From Tipula vernalis (lineage: Eukaryota > Arthropoda > Insecta > Diptera > Tipulidae), in assembly GCA_958295665.1 (NCBI GenBank), contig OY282559.1:268870057-268934056 (forward strand): DNA of 64,000 nucleotides, given 5' to 3'. The notes below the pieces were generated by a model, which had not been told where the DNA came from, ran no database searches, and worked only from the letters and a program-made list of their open reading frames with translations. A program made the translations under genes and the position numbers. Positions within the stretch are counted from its first letter, which is position 1. Each line of letters begins with the position of its first letter. This document shows, piece by piece, positions 33,401 to 44,480 of this stretch.

Positions 33401-34862
33401 GAGTACCTAGTCATGAAAGTAACTAGTATTAACAAAAAAGGTGTAGGACTAGAACTGTTGACTATTTTAATTGTTTTGCAATTCTACTTCATCACAATTA
33501 ACTCTTTCAATTTAATTAGTTGTTTCAATCACGAGAAGGTTAATCATTAGATAAAAAAGTATGTTTCCTCATTTTGTAAAATGGCCGGAAGATTCAAATA
33601 GAGATGAAGTCTGATTTATAATACCACAAGTCCATCCCCTTAATGCTTTCAAATTTACAAATGGTTATATGACCTGCAGTAATGTGGGAGAAAGTGTTGG
33701 TTTCATGATGAATAAAAGTTTTACCCAGATTGTCCTTACGGTTACAACCAACATTTTCAGGATTTATGAGGTGTTAAATGCAGCCGCAATATCTAAACCA
33801 ATAATATGGCGTAATCACGCCTAACCACGTGTACCTAAGTTAGCCGTTTGGGCGAGTGGAATTTTTTAATTTTTCTAGAATAATTTTCGCCGGCTTAATT
33901 ATAGGATACCCCACTTTGTAAGTACAGTTTAAATGGCGAAATGGCTCCAAATATAAAAAGTAATCCTGGAATTCTAATTTTGGAACTACAATCAGAAATA
34001 ACCAGAAATCTATTTTTATTTCAGTTAGTGCAAAAATTAAATAAACATGTTTATCTAGAACATCATCACGATTAATAAACGGAGATTAGATAATATTCAA
34101 TTACACCATATTCCGTTATTAATTCGGTATTTTTGTAATAAACGATGATTCCCACTCATTTTCTAATAAATCCATTTACGGACATTCAAAGCGCAATGGA
34201 AATTGAATTCATAAATATAACTTATGACTGGAATTACTTTCAGGAGTGGAACATTTGCAAAAATTCTAATTATGCTACATACAATACTAAAGAATTCACT
34301 CTTAATGTTCCATAATATAGGATTTTCTAGGCACAGATTCATATAATCTGGAACTCAATATATGTTAGCTGATTATCATTTAATAGATATTTATATCGAT
34401 ATACGTTGTATTATATGGTAAACAATATTTCATCATACTCAACATTTGGCCGTTCGACCAAAACTATGCAGCTGAACCTGCAATATTCAAAATATATACG
34501 ATTCCACCATTTTTTTTTTTTCTATAAATATCTATCCATCCTCCCTGCTTCATCCATAATTGGAAACTTTTTTTTCTTTACCATGCGAATAGCGATAACG
34601 GAGGAAATTGGCAAAGGCCATCAATAAAACAGACGAAGCTTTCAAAATAAACATACTCACTCAGTTTCGAAGCACCGATTTAGCAAAATGATAAAAAATT
34701 TTATAGAAAATGGTGTGAGCGATTTAACAAAATCTTATTTAAATTAAGTGGAATGAGAAAATTTGTAACAGAAATGATGTCGAGGAGATGTTGTTAAACA
34801 AGTTTTGAACCGAGAAATTTACATTCTTAAGGATTTTGAACAGTTTACTACGGAAAAATGCC
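33401..34862. other. Unassigned non-coding stretch
   Basis: AT-rich. A 73-codon frame at 34,406-34,627 has no family features. Nothing further recognised. Confidence 0.45.
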
Positions 34863-35101
34863 TTAGGCTTGGTTTCCACCACAAATTTCGTTGTTAATTT
34901 TAAATAGGGAAATTTATTTATTTTTACGGTTGTGTCGGTATTTCGTTTGTATATGTATTTGTAAGGTTTGAGGTTCAATACAATTACAATTATAATTGTA
35001 TTACAACTACATTTACAAAACAAACATCGATACAATCGCACAAAAATAATATTTCCCTTTGTAAAATCTACAACGAAATTTGAGGTGGAAACCAAGACTA
35101 A
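34863..35101. mobile_element. MITE with ~55-bp inverted ends
   Basis: Left end TTAGGCTTGGTTTCCACC and right end GGTGGAAACCAAGACTAA pair over about 55 bp with few mismatches, and the inner arms can also fold imperfectly. The 239-bp block has no coding capacity. If TTA/TAA at the tips are target bases it would fit a PIF/Harbinger-type insertion, but they are not an exact direct duplication. Confidence 0.72.
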
Positions 35102-35261
35102 GTATAAGAATTAAATCCGCAATTCGCTCCAATAGCTCCGTCGATACTATACTAGCAAATCTAATTTTTGATTTATGGTATCGATCATATACCATTATAT
35201 AGTACGATTATAGAATTCACGAAATATTGCAGATAATAAATTTCACTAAAATCCATCAACA

Positions 35262-37012
35262 AAAAAAATTTGGCGAATATCATTTTTGATTAAAAGTTTC
35301 AAAAAATATTCTGAATTTGAGTCATTCCTTAATTAAGAAATCCGATCCCCCTAATATAATAAATTTTATATTAGGAACTGCTTAAAAATCAACTTAATAT
35401 CTCAAATCTCAGATGTAAATTCTATTAAAATCCATTCACAAACGTTCCACCAAGTTCCATTTGAAGCTGGAGACGTAGTACACCGACTGGATTGGTTGTC
35501 TAAGTAAAAATACCAAAAATTGGTTAAACAATGTTTCTAATAAATGGCATTAACCAAAATATCATTAGAGATGTTCCACAATATTTCTTCAATTTAACTC
35601 TTATTTTATTTAAAATATCCGAGCCCAAATGAGGTGACCCAAGAAATTTTCAGAACCGGCTTAACAACTTAGATATAAAATTTTACCAAAAACCATTGAC
35701 AAACGTATTCCTTTTGGTAATTGGAACCTGGAAATGTTGTAAAGGCCTGGAGAGTTTATGAAAGTAAAATCAAATTTTTCTTTGGCAAATCTAATTTTCC
35801 CAAATTTTTTTTTTTCTAATAACCGTTATAGTGTCTTGCAATATTTGTTGAATTCTGGCCATATTTTATTTAAGACTAATTAAGACTGACTCCATCCCTG
35901 CCACAAATGAAAATAATTTTCGTCGTGATTATGCATAAGTTTCAGTCGTCCTCACCAAACCAATTTTATATAGCAATTTTTTCGAGTTTATTTCGAGACT
36001 TAATAACTGTCCTGTTTTGTTTAAGCCGATTTGTTCAGACTTCGTCCAGGTTTAGTCATTTTGGCCTAGTCGCCCGAGGTACCTACTGTGATATTGTCTG
36101 GCTATGACATTTCTTTAAATTATATGCATAATAACTTCCAATTCTCAAAAATTAACTTTGTGAAAATAACGAACATGTTCGCATACTTGACATGTCTGAA
36201 TTCGCATTTCTGCTAAAATTACGCTTTTGAAAATGAAAAGGGTTCGACGCTTAAGTTGCTTTAAGATAAGTTTTCCATTTACAATATAAAAGTTAGGTGA
36301 AAATAGCTAAACATTAATAATTTCGCTTACGGTTTCGCTGGTCGGAACTCTTATATACGAGAAAAACTAAAAAATCTCAAAACGATCATCTAAAAATATC
36401 TGTGATTTCGTGGAGAAATGTGGCGATCTTAAAACAGTTTTAATATTCAAATTTGGCTCAAAAACTAAAATCAATTTTAGTGTAATTTGCTGGATCGTAA
36501 TTTTTTTCTAACACAAAACACCAACAATTATTTATGTCTAAAGCCTGATACGCTGCGGAATTGAAATAAAATTTCTCATATAAAAATGACATAAGCGAGT
36601 TTTCGTATTTAAATACAAATGTCTCTATTTTATTTCTACACATTTTTCACCATTTTTATCTTCCTGGGCCCCTATTCTCGAATTCCGCATTCATTTTCCA
36701 GATGCAGACATCTGTCAAAATTCATAAAAACGCTATGGTCTCGCTATGGAATTTTTTGGCTACTAAGGGAATATTTCCGAATGGGTATAAGCAGGTGAAA
36801 TATTTACGAAACTCGTCATACTAAATTTTCACATATCAGATTTATCTTAATATTTTTGGAGACCAGTGAAAATTTCATTTCACTTGAACAGCGTACTAGG
36901 CTTAAGGTATAACTATTTTACTTCGTGAGTACTCCCTTCCGACAAGAAATACTCCCCTAAAAATTTGAAACGTACTCCATTTAAAGTTTTCAAAGCGACA
37001 GCACGGTGAGCT
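35262..37012 (-). repeat. Inverted duplication, copy 1 (with degenerate ~300-bp repeats)
   Basis: The reverse complement of this block is collinear with 51,866-53,242. Shared segments include CTCCAGCTTCAAATGGAACT, CAGTTCCTAATATAAAATTT, CACAGATATTTTTAGAT and the end motif around AGCGACAGCAC. The inner part consists of diverged ~300-bp units with TAGTTCCTAATATAAA and AAATTTCTTGGG landmarks. A MITE at 36,542-36,902 is present only in this copy. Confidence 0.82.
36542..36902. mobile_element. PIF/Harbinger-type MITE with TAA duplication and empty-site proof
   Basis: Ends AGCCTGATACGCTG and CAGCGTACTAGGCT form imperfect inverted repeats that continue for about 35 bp (GAAATAAAATTT against AAATTTCATTTC). 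TAA flanks both sides (36,539-36,541; 36,903-36,905). The paralogous copy at 51,866-53,242 reads straight through the site with a single TAA (near 51,968-51,975), which is the empty allele. 361 bp, no coding capacity. Confidence 0.87.
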
Positions 37013-37176
37013 AACCTATCTCAAAAATATATTTTCTACTTAAACTGAACAAAAGATTTTAATTTTCATTTTTTGTGTTTCGAGATAAAGAAATTCGAGA
37101 AATTTTTCAGCGATATTCTTTAAATTCGAAATTATGAAGCTGAACCAAAAATTGTATTCAATATTTTAATTTTGTG

Positions 37177-37698
37177 ACGTATGTAAAGTTTTCCCAGGAT
37201 TTCATCCCAGCAAATGACGTATGTGAAGTTATCCCAGGATTTCATCCCAGTAAATTGCAAAAACTTGAATCAGGCAACTCTAGAAAATTCAAAGCCATAT
37301 TTAATATGTGAAAGTTAGCCCAGCTCAGGATTTTATTAAAATTAGATTAAATATCGAAATTACATAATATCCAATAAAATAAAATCCACATACAAAATTA
37401 GTAAAATTTAAATCATCACTGATATTTTTTATTTATTTGCAAGATTTTACCTAGCACCTAAAAATTTATGCATGTTATAACTATTAGTTTATTTTGCCGC
37501 AAATTAAAAGTCTCGTATTAGTGATAAAAATTTTCGAGATAGAGATACCATTAGCTTAATTTGCCCAAGTGCCCGAAATATTGCCATGGGCTGAGAAGTT
37601 TCATTCATTTTTATATTTCGATACAATATTCGTCTGGTTTGCCAAAACTAAAAATGTCTCGTATTAGTGATTAGTAGTTTGGAGATGGGAATACATTA
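37177..37698 (+). repeat. Left terminal inverted repeat of the foldback element
   Basis: Pairs with 39,465-39,990. Contains two ~37-bp tandem units at the tip, and the recurrent TCTCGTATTAGTGAT motif twice (about 37,512 and 37,658). Confidence 0.9.
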
Positions 37699-38445
37699 GA
37701 TGAAGAAGGTGAGTCAGCGATACTATTCGAATCGAAGGAAAGTGATATTTTTACTAAAGAACCGCGTCAATTAAATAAGCCAATATATATCCAGAGCCCG
37801 TTCTATGTTGAATTTAAGAAAATTTCTGATAATGTCAATGAACAGAATTCATACCAAGATGAACTTCCAATAAATTCGTTTTACAATCCTGCACTGTCGG
37901 AAGTTCTGTTGAAAAAGTATATCACATACCTCCCGTTTTGGCCTCCATTGTACCATAAAAAACGGTTAAGTAACAGTCACGTGGAGAATTATTTTTCTAT
38001 AATAAAACGGCGAGCAAAACAAAATTTGGCATTAGGTAAATTACCTACCAAAGCCTAGAGATTTTTCAATGAAATTTGGAAGCGTAATTTATACGTTTAT
38101 GACAGGTATACTCTAAATATTCCTAAAAAACATATGAGTACTGGAATAAAATTAGAAAGGAACAACCTTTTAGAAGAAGAGAAGCCTTTAGGAGCTCTTC
38201 TTGCGATTGAAGAAGGCTGGGCTAAAAGAAGCCCTTTCAATCATCCTACGTCTACTTCAAAAAGTAAAATTAACTTAAAACAAACAATTATAAAATCAAT
38301 GAATTCCAAGACGCCACCAGAAGCCCATTGCACTTTGCTACAAACAACAATTTCTCACAAAAGGAAATTTAATAAAAGCCTGACCCTTCAGATTACAACC
38401 AAAAAAAGTGTAAAATCCAACGAAACAATAATATGTGCTTCTTAA
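37681..38445 (+). pseudogene. Transposase-like C-terminal ORF with one stop
   Basis: The frame starting at 37,681 is open except for TAG at 38,056-38,058 and ends at the stop at 38,443-38,445. It has no initiating Met near the TIR, so the N-terminal catalytic part is probably deleted. Visible motifs are YLPFWPPLYHKKRLSNSHVE and NYFSIIKRRAK; a tryptophan/proline stretch followed by S-N-S-x-V-E-x-Y-F is reminiscent of the C-terminal region of NOF/MULE-type transposases. The tail is basic and low in complexity. It overlaps the next ORF by 13 bp in another frame, so the two may once have been one protein. Confidence 0.55.
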
Positions 38446-39086
38446 AAAATGGCATCAATACGGGGGAAAACTATTTTTATACCTGTGCATTTGATGCATT
38501 TACCTGTTGTGTACTAAATTTATCTGCCTTTGAAGGGTTAGAGGTAGAAAGTGATTTTAGCAAACTCATTAAAGCATTACGTGCTAAAAATATTACTTTA
38601 GCCCAAGAATTTCGAGCTTCGAACTTAACCAGACTATATGGCTTAAACCGAGATTGCACCTCTAATATAACGACGGTGTCAGACTTTTTGTTAAAGTCTT
38701 TGGATTTTTATAGTGCACAAAGTGTTCAGAAATGTGAAGCATGCAATAACACAGTAATCGATTTATTAAATTACGTACCTTTGGACCATTTTAAGTTGGA
38801 AAAGTTAGGTTTACTAAATCTTTCTAACTGCTTAGAAGTAGATGTCGTTAGAGCGTGCACGAACTGCGACAATGAGTCAGCTTCTCGGAACGTATTCTTG
38901 AACGATACGTTATTTTTATATGTAGAGCCTATGCTTAACCCTACTACACCTATCGCAGTCACAAATATTGCTGTTAATATTGAAATCTTTAATAAAAACT
39001 ACAAAATAAATTCATTCGTAAACTTTATTCCAAATAGTTCACACTATGTGAGTTATTGCTATCGAGATGGATTCTGGGAAGTATAA
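38433..39086 (+). CDS. USP-like cysteine peptidase encoded in a transposon
   Basis: 217 residues, uninterrupted. The layout matches a compact ubiquitin-specific protease fold: a Cys box ENYFYTCAFDAF (candidate nucleophile C18), a zinc ribbon formed by CEAC (101-104) and CTNC (142-145), and a His box SSHYVSYCYR (H204) followed by W-E-V at the C-terminus. In USPs this His/Trp box is followed by an Asp/Asn; here the frame stops right after W-E-V, so the third triad residue seems lost. The role in the element is unknown; removal of ubiquitin from transposase or host proteins is speculation. An ATG start at 38,433 is assumed; a frameshifted fusion with the upstream ORF is equally possible. Confidence 0.62.
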   Translation: MCFLKNGINTGENYFYTCAFDAFTCCVLNLSAFEGLEVESDFSKLIKALRAKNITLAQEFRASNLTRLYGLNRDCTSNITTVSDFLLKSLDFYSAQSVQKCEACNNTVIDLLNYVPLDHFKLEKLGLLNLSNCLEVDVVRACTNCDNESASRNVFLNDTLFLYVEPMLNPTTPIAVTNIAVNIEIFNKNYKINSFVNFIPNSSHYVSYCYRDGFWEV

Positions 39087-39296
39087 CTTAAATGAAATGG
39101 AAGTATGACTTAAATGAAATAGTCGTCCAAAAGAGGTCATCTAATCTATGTAAGGTAATTTAAATAATTAAAAGTTGTAAGTTAGTATTAACTAACATGA
39201 AATTATTTGCAATAAAAAAACAAAAAAAATTACAAAAAAAAACAGAAAAATTGTAAAAACACAAAAAAAAAAACACAAAAAAATACAAACAACTAA

Positions 39297-39396
39297 AAAA
39301 ACCTTCCGTGATTACAGCCTTGACGTGGCGGAATGGCTTAACATAGCAATGAAGGAATTGGCCAAAAAACGGGCATTTCTGGAGCTAACGAACTAA
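39297..39396 (+). pseudogene. Short coding-like exon or ORF remnant
   Basis: An open frame reads TFRDYSLDVAEWLNIAMKEL then AKKRAFLELTN and a stop. Amino-acid composition looks coding and lacks the bias of the surrounding A-rich DNA (39,211-39,302). It lies between the USP-like ORF and the right TIR. It could be a lost exon or a remnant of the missing transposase part. No family recognised. Confidence 0.35.
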
Positions 39397-39464
39397 TGGT
39401 AATCAAAGAGTTTCCATTCAAATAAATTTTGAAAGCTCGTAAAAATGAAATATTTTCTAAATTA

Positions 39465-39990
39465 AGCTAATGGTATCCCCATCTCAAAACTAATAATCCC
39501 TAATACGAGACATTTTTAGTTTTGGCAAACCAGACGAATATTGTATCGAAATATAAAAATGAATGAAACTTCTCAGCCCATGGCAATATTTCGGGCACTT
39601 GGGCAAATTAAGCTAATGGTATCTCTATCTCGAAAATTGTTATCACTAATACGAGACTTTTAGTTTGCGGCAAAATAAACTAATAGTTATAATATGCATA
39701 AATTTTTAGGTGCTAGGTAAAATCTTGCAAATAAATAAAAAATATCAGTGATGATTTAAATTTTACTAATTTTGTATGTGGATTTTATTTTATTGGATAT
39801 TATGTAATTTCGATATTTAATCTAATTTTAATAAAATCCTGGGCTGGGCTAACTTTCACGTAGTAAATATTGCTTTGAATTTTCTAGAGTTGCCTGATTC
39901 AAGTTTTTGCAATTTACTGGGATGAAATCCTGGGATAACTTCACATACGTCATTTGCTGGGATGAAATCCTGGGATAAGTTTACATACGT
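39465..39990 (-). repeat. Right terminal inverted repeat of the foldback element
   Basis: Reverse complement of the left repeat with few differences, including the two tandem units at its outer end (39,915-39,990). The high similarity of the arms suggests recent transposition or gene conversion between them. Confidence 0.9.
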
Positions 39991-41064
39991 ATTTTGCGAG
40001 GTTTTTTCACTATCCCTTTTTAAAACAAGATTATGAAAAAATGGAATTTAAAAAGCCGGGATTTTTTTGGGCGCGATTTTAACTAAGCGGGATTTTAAAA
40101 TGCAGGATATCGTCATTACGATCCCGTTGTAACCATCACTATTTCCGATGTTCGATTTTTGTGTGAATACATCTTTAAATCAAGGGAAAATTGCACCAAT
40201 TGTGCAACAACTAGATTTTGAAATTTTAGAATCGGGATTTAGAATCGTCGGGATTTTGTATCCTCGGGATTTTTTCTCTCTCCCACGGTCTGCAACTTCT
40301 CCAACAAAATGAACTAAAATTCATTGTTGTCGCAAACAAAGGCATCATATGTGTATACTATATTTATGCAAACGTGTCCGATTCAAACGAACCCAGGGCC
40401 GATTCTGATTTACAAGTTTCATCATTTTCGTCTTTCCATGATAGTTTGTCACCTCAGATGGTTGTTTTAGTTTTACTTGGTTATCTTTGTTGAAAGGTTT
40501 GGTTTGCACGATTTAAAACTGGCGAACCTCGACTCTTACTACACGACTAGTTTCTTCACAAAATGGACATATTTCCCAGGTGGCGGCTACATGACCAAGA
40601 ACTGCAAGCTTATGATATTGTTCTGACGACTGGTTGGTTGGTAAGGATCTTTGTAAAAATGTAGGCAATAATTATGTGGCTGGATACTCCTCATCTCTCG
40701 TTTAATGCGCCCACTGGGATTTGGTGTCCGATTCAAGTAAATTTAATATTAAGATGAAAGGGTCACGTAAACCGCGTAAAATTTCATGGGATATACATCA
40801 AAGTAACTCTCATCATCACTATATGGTTTTCTATTAAGAAAGTGGTTATAGAATTATCCAGAAGTCCTAAATTCTGTGCTATAAGATGACGTGTTACCCG
40901 GTGAGCAGAAGCAACCGTGGGAAAGAATACGTTTCAATCTGCATGAAATTAAGCAAGTTAATATCCTGAGGTTCATACACTCTCATCTCATTCCACCATC
41001 GACATTCATGAATTTTGAGATACCAGCTTGACACAGCTAGTAATGGCCAAACTACAGTTGCTCC
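39991..41064. other. Unassigned, with GGGATTTT-type degenerate repeats (40,055-40,285)
   Basis: 40,055-40,285 has repeated (A/C)GGGATTTT(T/A) motifs with poor periodicity, also found at 56,340-56,810 and 59,690-60,115. The remainder is unassigned. A 70-codon minus-strand frame at 40,894-41,106 is partly hydrophobic but has no recognisable family motif. Confidence 0.5.
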
Positions 41065-41072
41065 ACAAACTA

Positions 41073-42064
41073 TGAGTGTGAAGTTTATGCTAAAAAAAAA
41101 TAACAAAAAATTACACTGTTAAATTAGTTATTTTCCAATTGGAATTTAAATTATATGAACATTTAAATTTTTTGTAATTTTGGATTTTTAGTACCACAAA
41201 ACAGATTCTTTTCATCAGACAGAAAACAGGTTCTTTTCATCCTTTTCAGATAGCTGGACATCCAAGCAGCAAAAGCATCCAATTGTGTTGAACATTACTA
41301 TATTTCAGATAATTTAAAAGTTGACTGAATTTTGATGGTTTAAATAATTATTTAGCGCCGATCCTGAAAATGTCCCGAAGGCCCCGCACATTTTATAGAA
41401 TAGCTAAGCCATATAGCGGTCAATGTCACCAAGCCGATCCAATTATGATGAACTATAAAATACTTCACATTTTTTGGAATTTTTAATAATTTTATTGGTT
41501 TTAAAATTGTTGTATCTCCGATCACAGAGATGTCCACAAGGTCTTGCCTATATTTTTGGATAACTTGACCATATGCCAATTTACACGGTCAGTCTTATCC
41601 AATTGTGATGAACTATACTATACTTCACAGAATTTCGAATTTTTAATAATTTTTTTGGTTTTATAAATTGTTGTATCTCTAATCACAGAGATGTCCATGA
41701 CGTCCATGTGACATTGACCGCTATATGGCTTAGCTATTCTATGAAATGTGCGGGGCCTTCGGGACATTTTCAGGATCGGCGCTAAATAATTATTTAAACC
41801 ATCAAAATTCAGTCAACTTTTAAATTATCTGAAATATAGTAATGTTCAACACAATTGGATGCTTTTGCTGCTTGGATGTCCAGCTATCTGAAAAGGATGA
41901 AAAGAACCTGTTTTCTGATGAAAAGAATCTGTTTGGTGGTACGAAAAATCCAAAATTACAAAAAATTTAAATTTTCATATAATTTAAATTCCAATTGGAA
42001 AATAGCTAATTTAACAGTGTAATTTTTTGTTATTTTTTTTTTTAGCATAAACTTCACACTCATT
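41073..42064. mobile_element. Foldback (long-TIR) non-autonomous DNA element
   Basis: Two arms of about 360-370 bp, 41,073-41,440 and 41,707-42,064, are near-perfect reverse complements. They begin TGAGTGTGAAGTTTATGCT and share GGGGCCTTCGGGACATTTTC. ACAAACTA occurs directly outside each end (41,065-41,072; 42,065-42,072), an exact 8-bp duplication. The ~265-bp centre contains a ~105-bp direct repeat (41,435-41,540 and 41,596-41,700). There is no coding capacity. Long arms and an 8-bp duplication fit a MULE-type or hAT-type element. Confidence 0.88.
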
Positions 42065-42072
42065 ACAAACTA

Positions 42073-43829
42073 AATATAGAAAGTTCAAATGGCCGATAGA
42101 CAAAGTATATTTGCTGGTTGCTGCCCTGTACATAGTAATACGGATGAAATTAACGCTATGGTCAGATGATCCTACATTTTAATTGAAACAACCACCGCAG
42201 AATACACAAAAAATTAGTGTTCTAGAGGGGCGGAATATTCAGCGAAGTTCTGAACGTTTTGAAATTATTATTTATATTAAGCAATTCTTTAACTGGCCCA
42301 ACAGCCATTATCAAAACGGCTAACTGACCTGAGTATATAAAGATCCAAAACAAAGTTGCACAATCTGTTAGAAAAACCACATTTAGTGATTACCAAAACA
42401 AGCATAAAAATATTTTAATTTACTCATTCTTTGTATATGACATAAACTTTTCACCCTTTAATGGCCATATAAACAACCTTATCTCGCACGACAATATTTT
42501 TTTATATAAATTACCGGAAAATAAAATATTCAGCTGATATATAAACATGTCTATAAAGAAAACACACACAAATTCAAAATTTTATTGATTTCCCTATCAT
42601 ACTGAAAGTGCATGAACTTCTAACCCGAATGACGCATCCATATAGATATGACAAATCGGAATATAAGTTAATAAGTACGCAAGACATATATGACTAAACC
42701 GCCAGTAGGTTTTTTTTTTTTATGACAATTACATAGTTTTATTACACTATACTTACTAGTACACATTGACTTACTTAAAATTAATTTTCTTTTTAAATTA
42801 CAAATTTTATTATATGCTTTAGATTTTAAGTTCATTAAATTAAATTGAGTCTAAGCATAGTTTATCAATAAAATATTTTGGTGTGCGATAATTCTATTTT
42901 CTTGTCTTATCTATAATTGTATAAAGTGTACAAAGAGGATAATTCCATTTCATTATTTTATGATAAAACAAAAAAATCCAATTCTTATCACTAAACAATA
43001 ATTTTGAATGATAAAACAAAAAAAAAAATAAAAATGAGGCAAGCATAAAGTTAGAGGTGATTCTCGTTGATTTAGCGGTAAATTATTATTTTTTGAATGA
43101 AGAGCAAAATGTATGCACATCTCGTCACAAATCAATGAATTCATAATTTGTATGAATGGTTTTTCCATTTCACTATGAACTAGTTTGAAGCTATATGTAC
43201 ACATAAATATCATTATAGTATAAAATATACGTGAAAATCAACAATTTGGTTGAAAACTGGTCATTAATTTACGCAGTAATTTACTATTAATGATATTAAA
43301 TAAAATCCATTACGATAATTTTTAATTGATATGCTAAATTTAGAACGCTATTGGCTATCAGTGTTTGTAACTACTTCGGCTCGATGTATCACGGAATCAT
43401 CAACAAAATGGCCAAGGTTTTATTTATTTCTTGATTCAGTCAAATGTTGATTTTCCTGATTATCTCGCCTAATATTGTTTCCAAATTTTTGACCAAACCT
43501 GCTTTGTGCCAACAAATAAGTCTAACGTCAAATTCCTTGGAACGAAATAATTTACAAATTGTTTTATTTTTAGAAAGAATTCAAAAACAAAAAAAAATGT
43601 TTTTGTATAGTTGAAAGTCAATGAAGGGCGAAGGTTATAATGATAGTACACAAAACTTCTAGCCGTAACGTATAATTGACTATAAAACATTAAATCCTGA
43701 AAATATTTAATTCTTTTTACAAAACAACTTTAATTTTATTTGTAAATAAACTATAAACTTCTTTAATCACAAACTATCAAAATTTACTTTTAAATTTGTA
43801 ATCCACCCTCAACCAATCAACAGTCGCGC
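42073..43829. other. Unassigned non-coding stretch
   Basis: AT-rich DNA with a T run at 42,709-42,721. Short open frames only, none with family motifs. Confidence 0.45.
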
Positions 43830-43832
43830 ATA

Positions 43833-44219
43833 GTGCGACTACTAAGACGGTTGTGTAAAATGACGATGTCAAAGGGCGAAGGTCTTGAAAGTCATTTGAT
43901 TGCAATGGAGGAATTAATGGATGAACTAGCAACTTTAGGTGACGCATTGACTGAGCCATTGACAGTTGCGTTCTATTTAAGTAGCTTACCGGAGAGCTAT
44001 TCTACGCTCGTTACAGCACTTGAATCGCGTCCCAAAAAGGATTTAACCTCAAATTTAGTGAAAGGAAAATTGCGGGAGGAATATGTTAGAAGAAAGGAAA
44101 TGGAAAATTCGAGTAGTAATGGCGAAAAAGCACTCAATACATATAATAAGGCGACTTTACCAAATTTTAATTCAAAGTCAGTGTTATGTTATTTTTGCAA
44201 AAGGGCGTATAATAAATAA
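43833..44219 (+). pseudogene. Copia gag remnant
   Basis: 128-residue frame with LESHLIAMEELMDELATLGD, typical of the Copia Gag helical domain, then LPESYSTLVTALESRPKKDL. It ends at a frameshift in the zinc-knuckle region: CYFCKR is seen, but the H and last C are out of frame. Confidence 0.85.
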
Positions 44220-44480
44220 AGTAGAAAATGAACAATCGGAAAATCAAGACGCATATGTTTGTTTGATGGTCACCAAACTGAAACAAACTGATACTATGGA
44301 ATGGTGTGTAAATTCGGGTGCATCAGCACATATGTGCAATGGCAAAAATTGTTTCATTGAAATTCAGTGAATTTGGCCGATGGTAAAAAACTACAAATTA
44401 AAGAAAAAGGAACAGTTAGGTTCAAAACTACAACAAGCCAATTACACTTAGAAGATGTATTATTAGTCCCTGAGTTACAG
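44083..44480 (+). pseudogene. Copia protease remnant, catalytic Asp replaced
   Basis: The frame 44,083-44,370 contains MEWCVNSGASAHM. In active enzymes this motif has D at the third variable position (V-D-S-G); here it is Asn (AAT). The flap region HLEDVLLVPELQRNFLSV continues in the next frame. The enzyme would be inactive. Confidence 0.84.

Larger units (their letters stand above)
37177..39990 (+). mobile_element. Foldback DNA transposon with ~520-bp TIRs and USP-like ORF
   Basis: Inverted repeats 37,177-37,698 and 39,465-39,990 are nearly identical. The outer end of each holds two tandem copies of a ~37-bp unit (ACGTATGTGAAGTTATCCCA then GGATTTCATCCCAG). ATTTTGTG before and ATTTTGCG after differ by one base, a probable 8-bp target duplication. 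Between the repeats lie two plus-strand reading frames: a transposase-like C-terminal piece and a USP-like cysteine peptidase. Long TIRs with internal tandem units and an 8-9-bp duplication fit the MULE/NOF (foldback) group; superfamily assignment is inference. Confidence 0.82.

Noticed and set aside
21590..34400. Possible similarity between 21,590-21,800 and 34,140-34,400
   Set aside because: Only short shared words (ATCTGGAA-TCAAT, GCTGATTATCATTTAA-like); too weak by eye to claim a repeat.
40894..41106. Partly hydrophobic 70-codon minus-strand frame resembling a membrane or receptor exon
   Set aside because: No recognisable receptor motif, no splice-site support, and it borders the foldback element; treated as chance.
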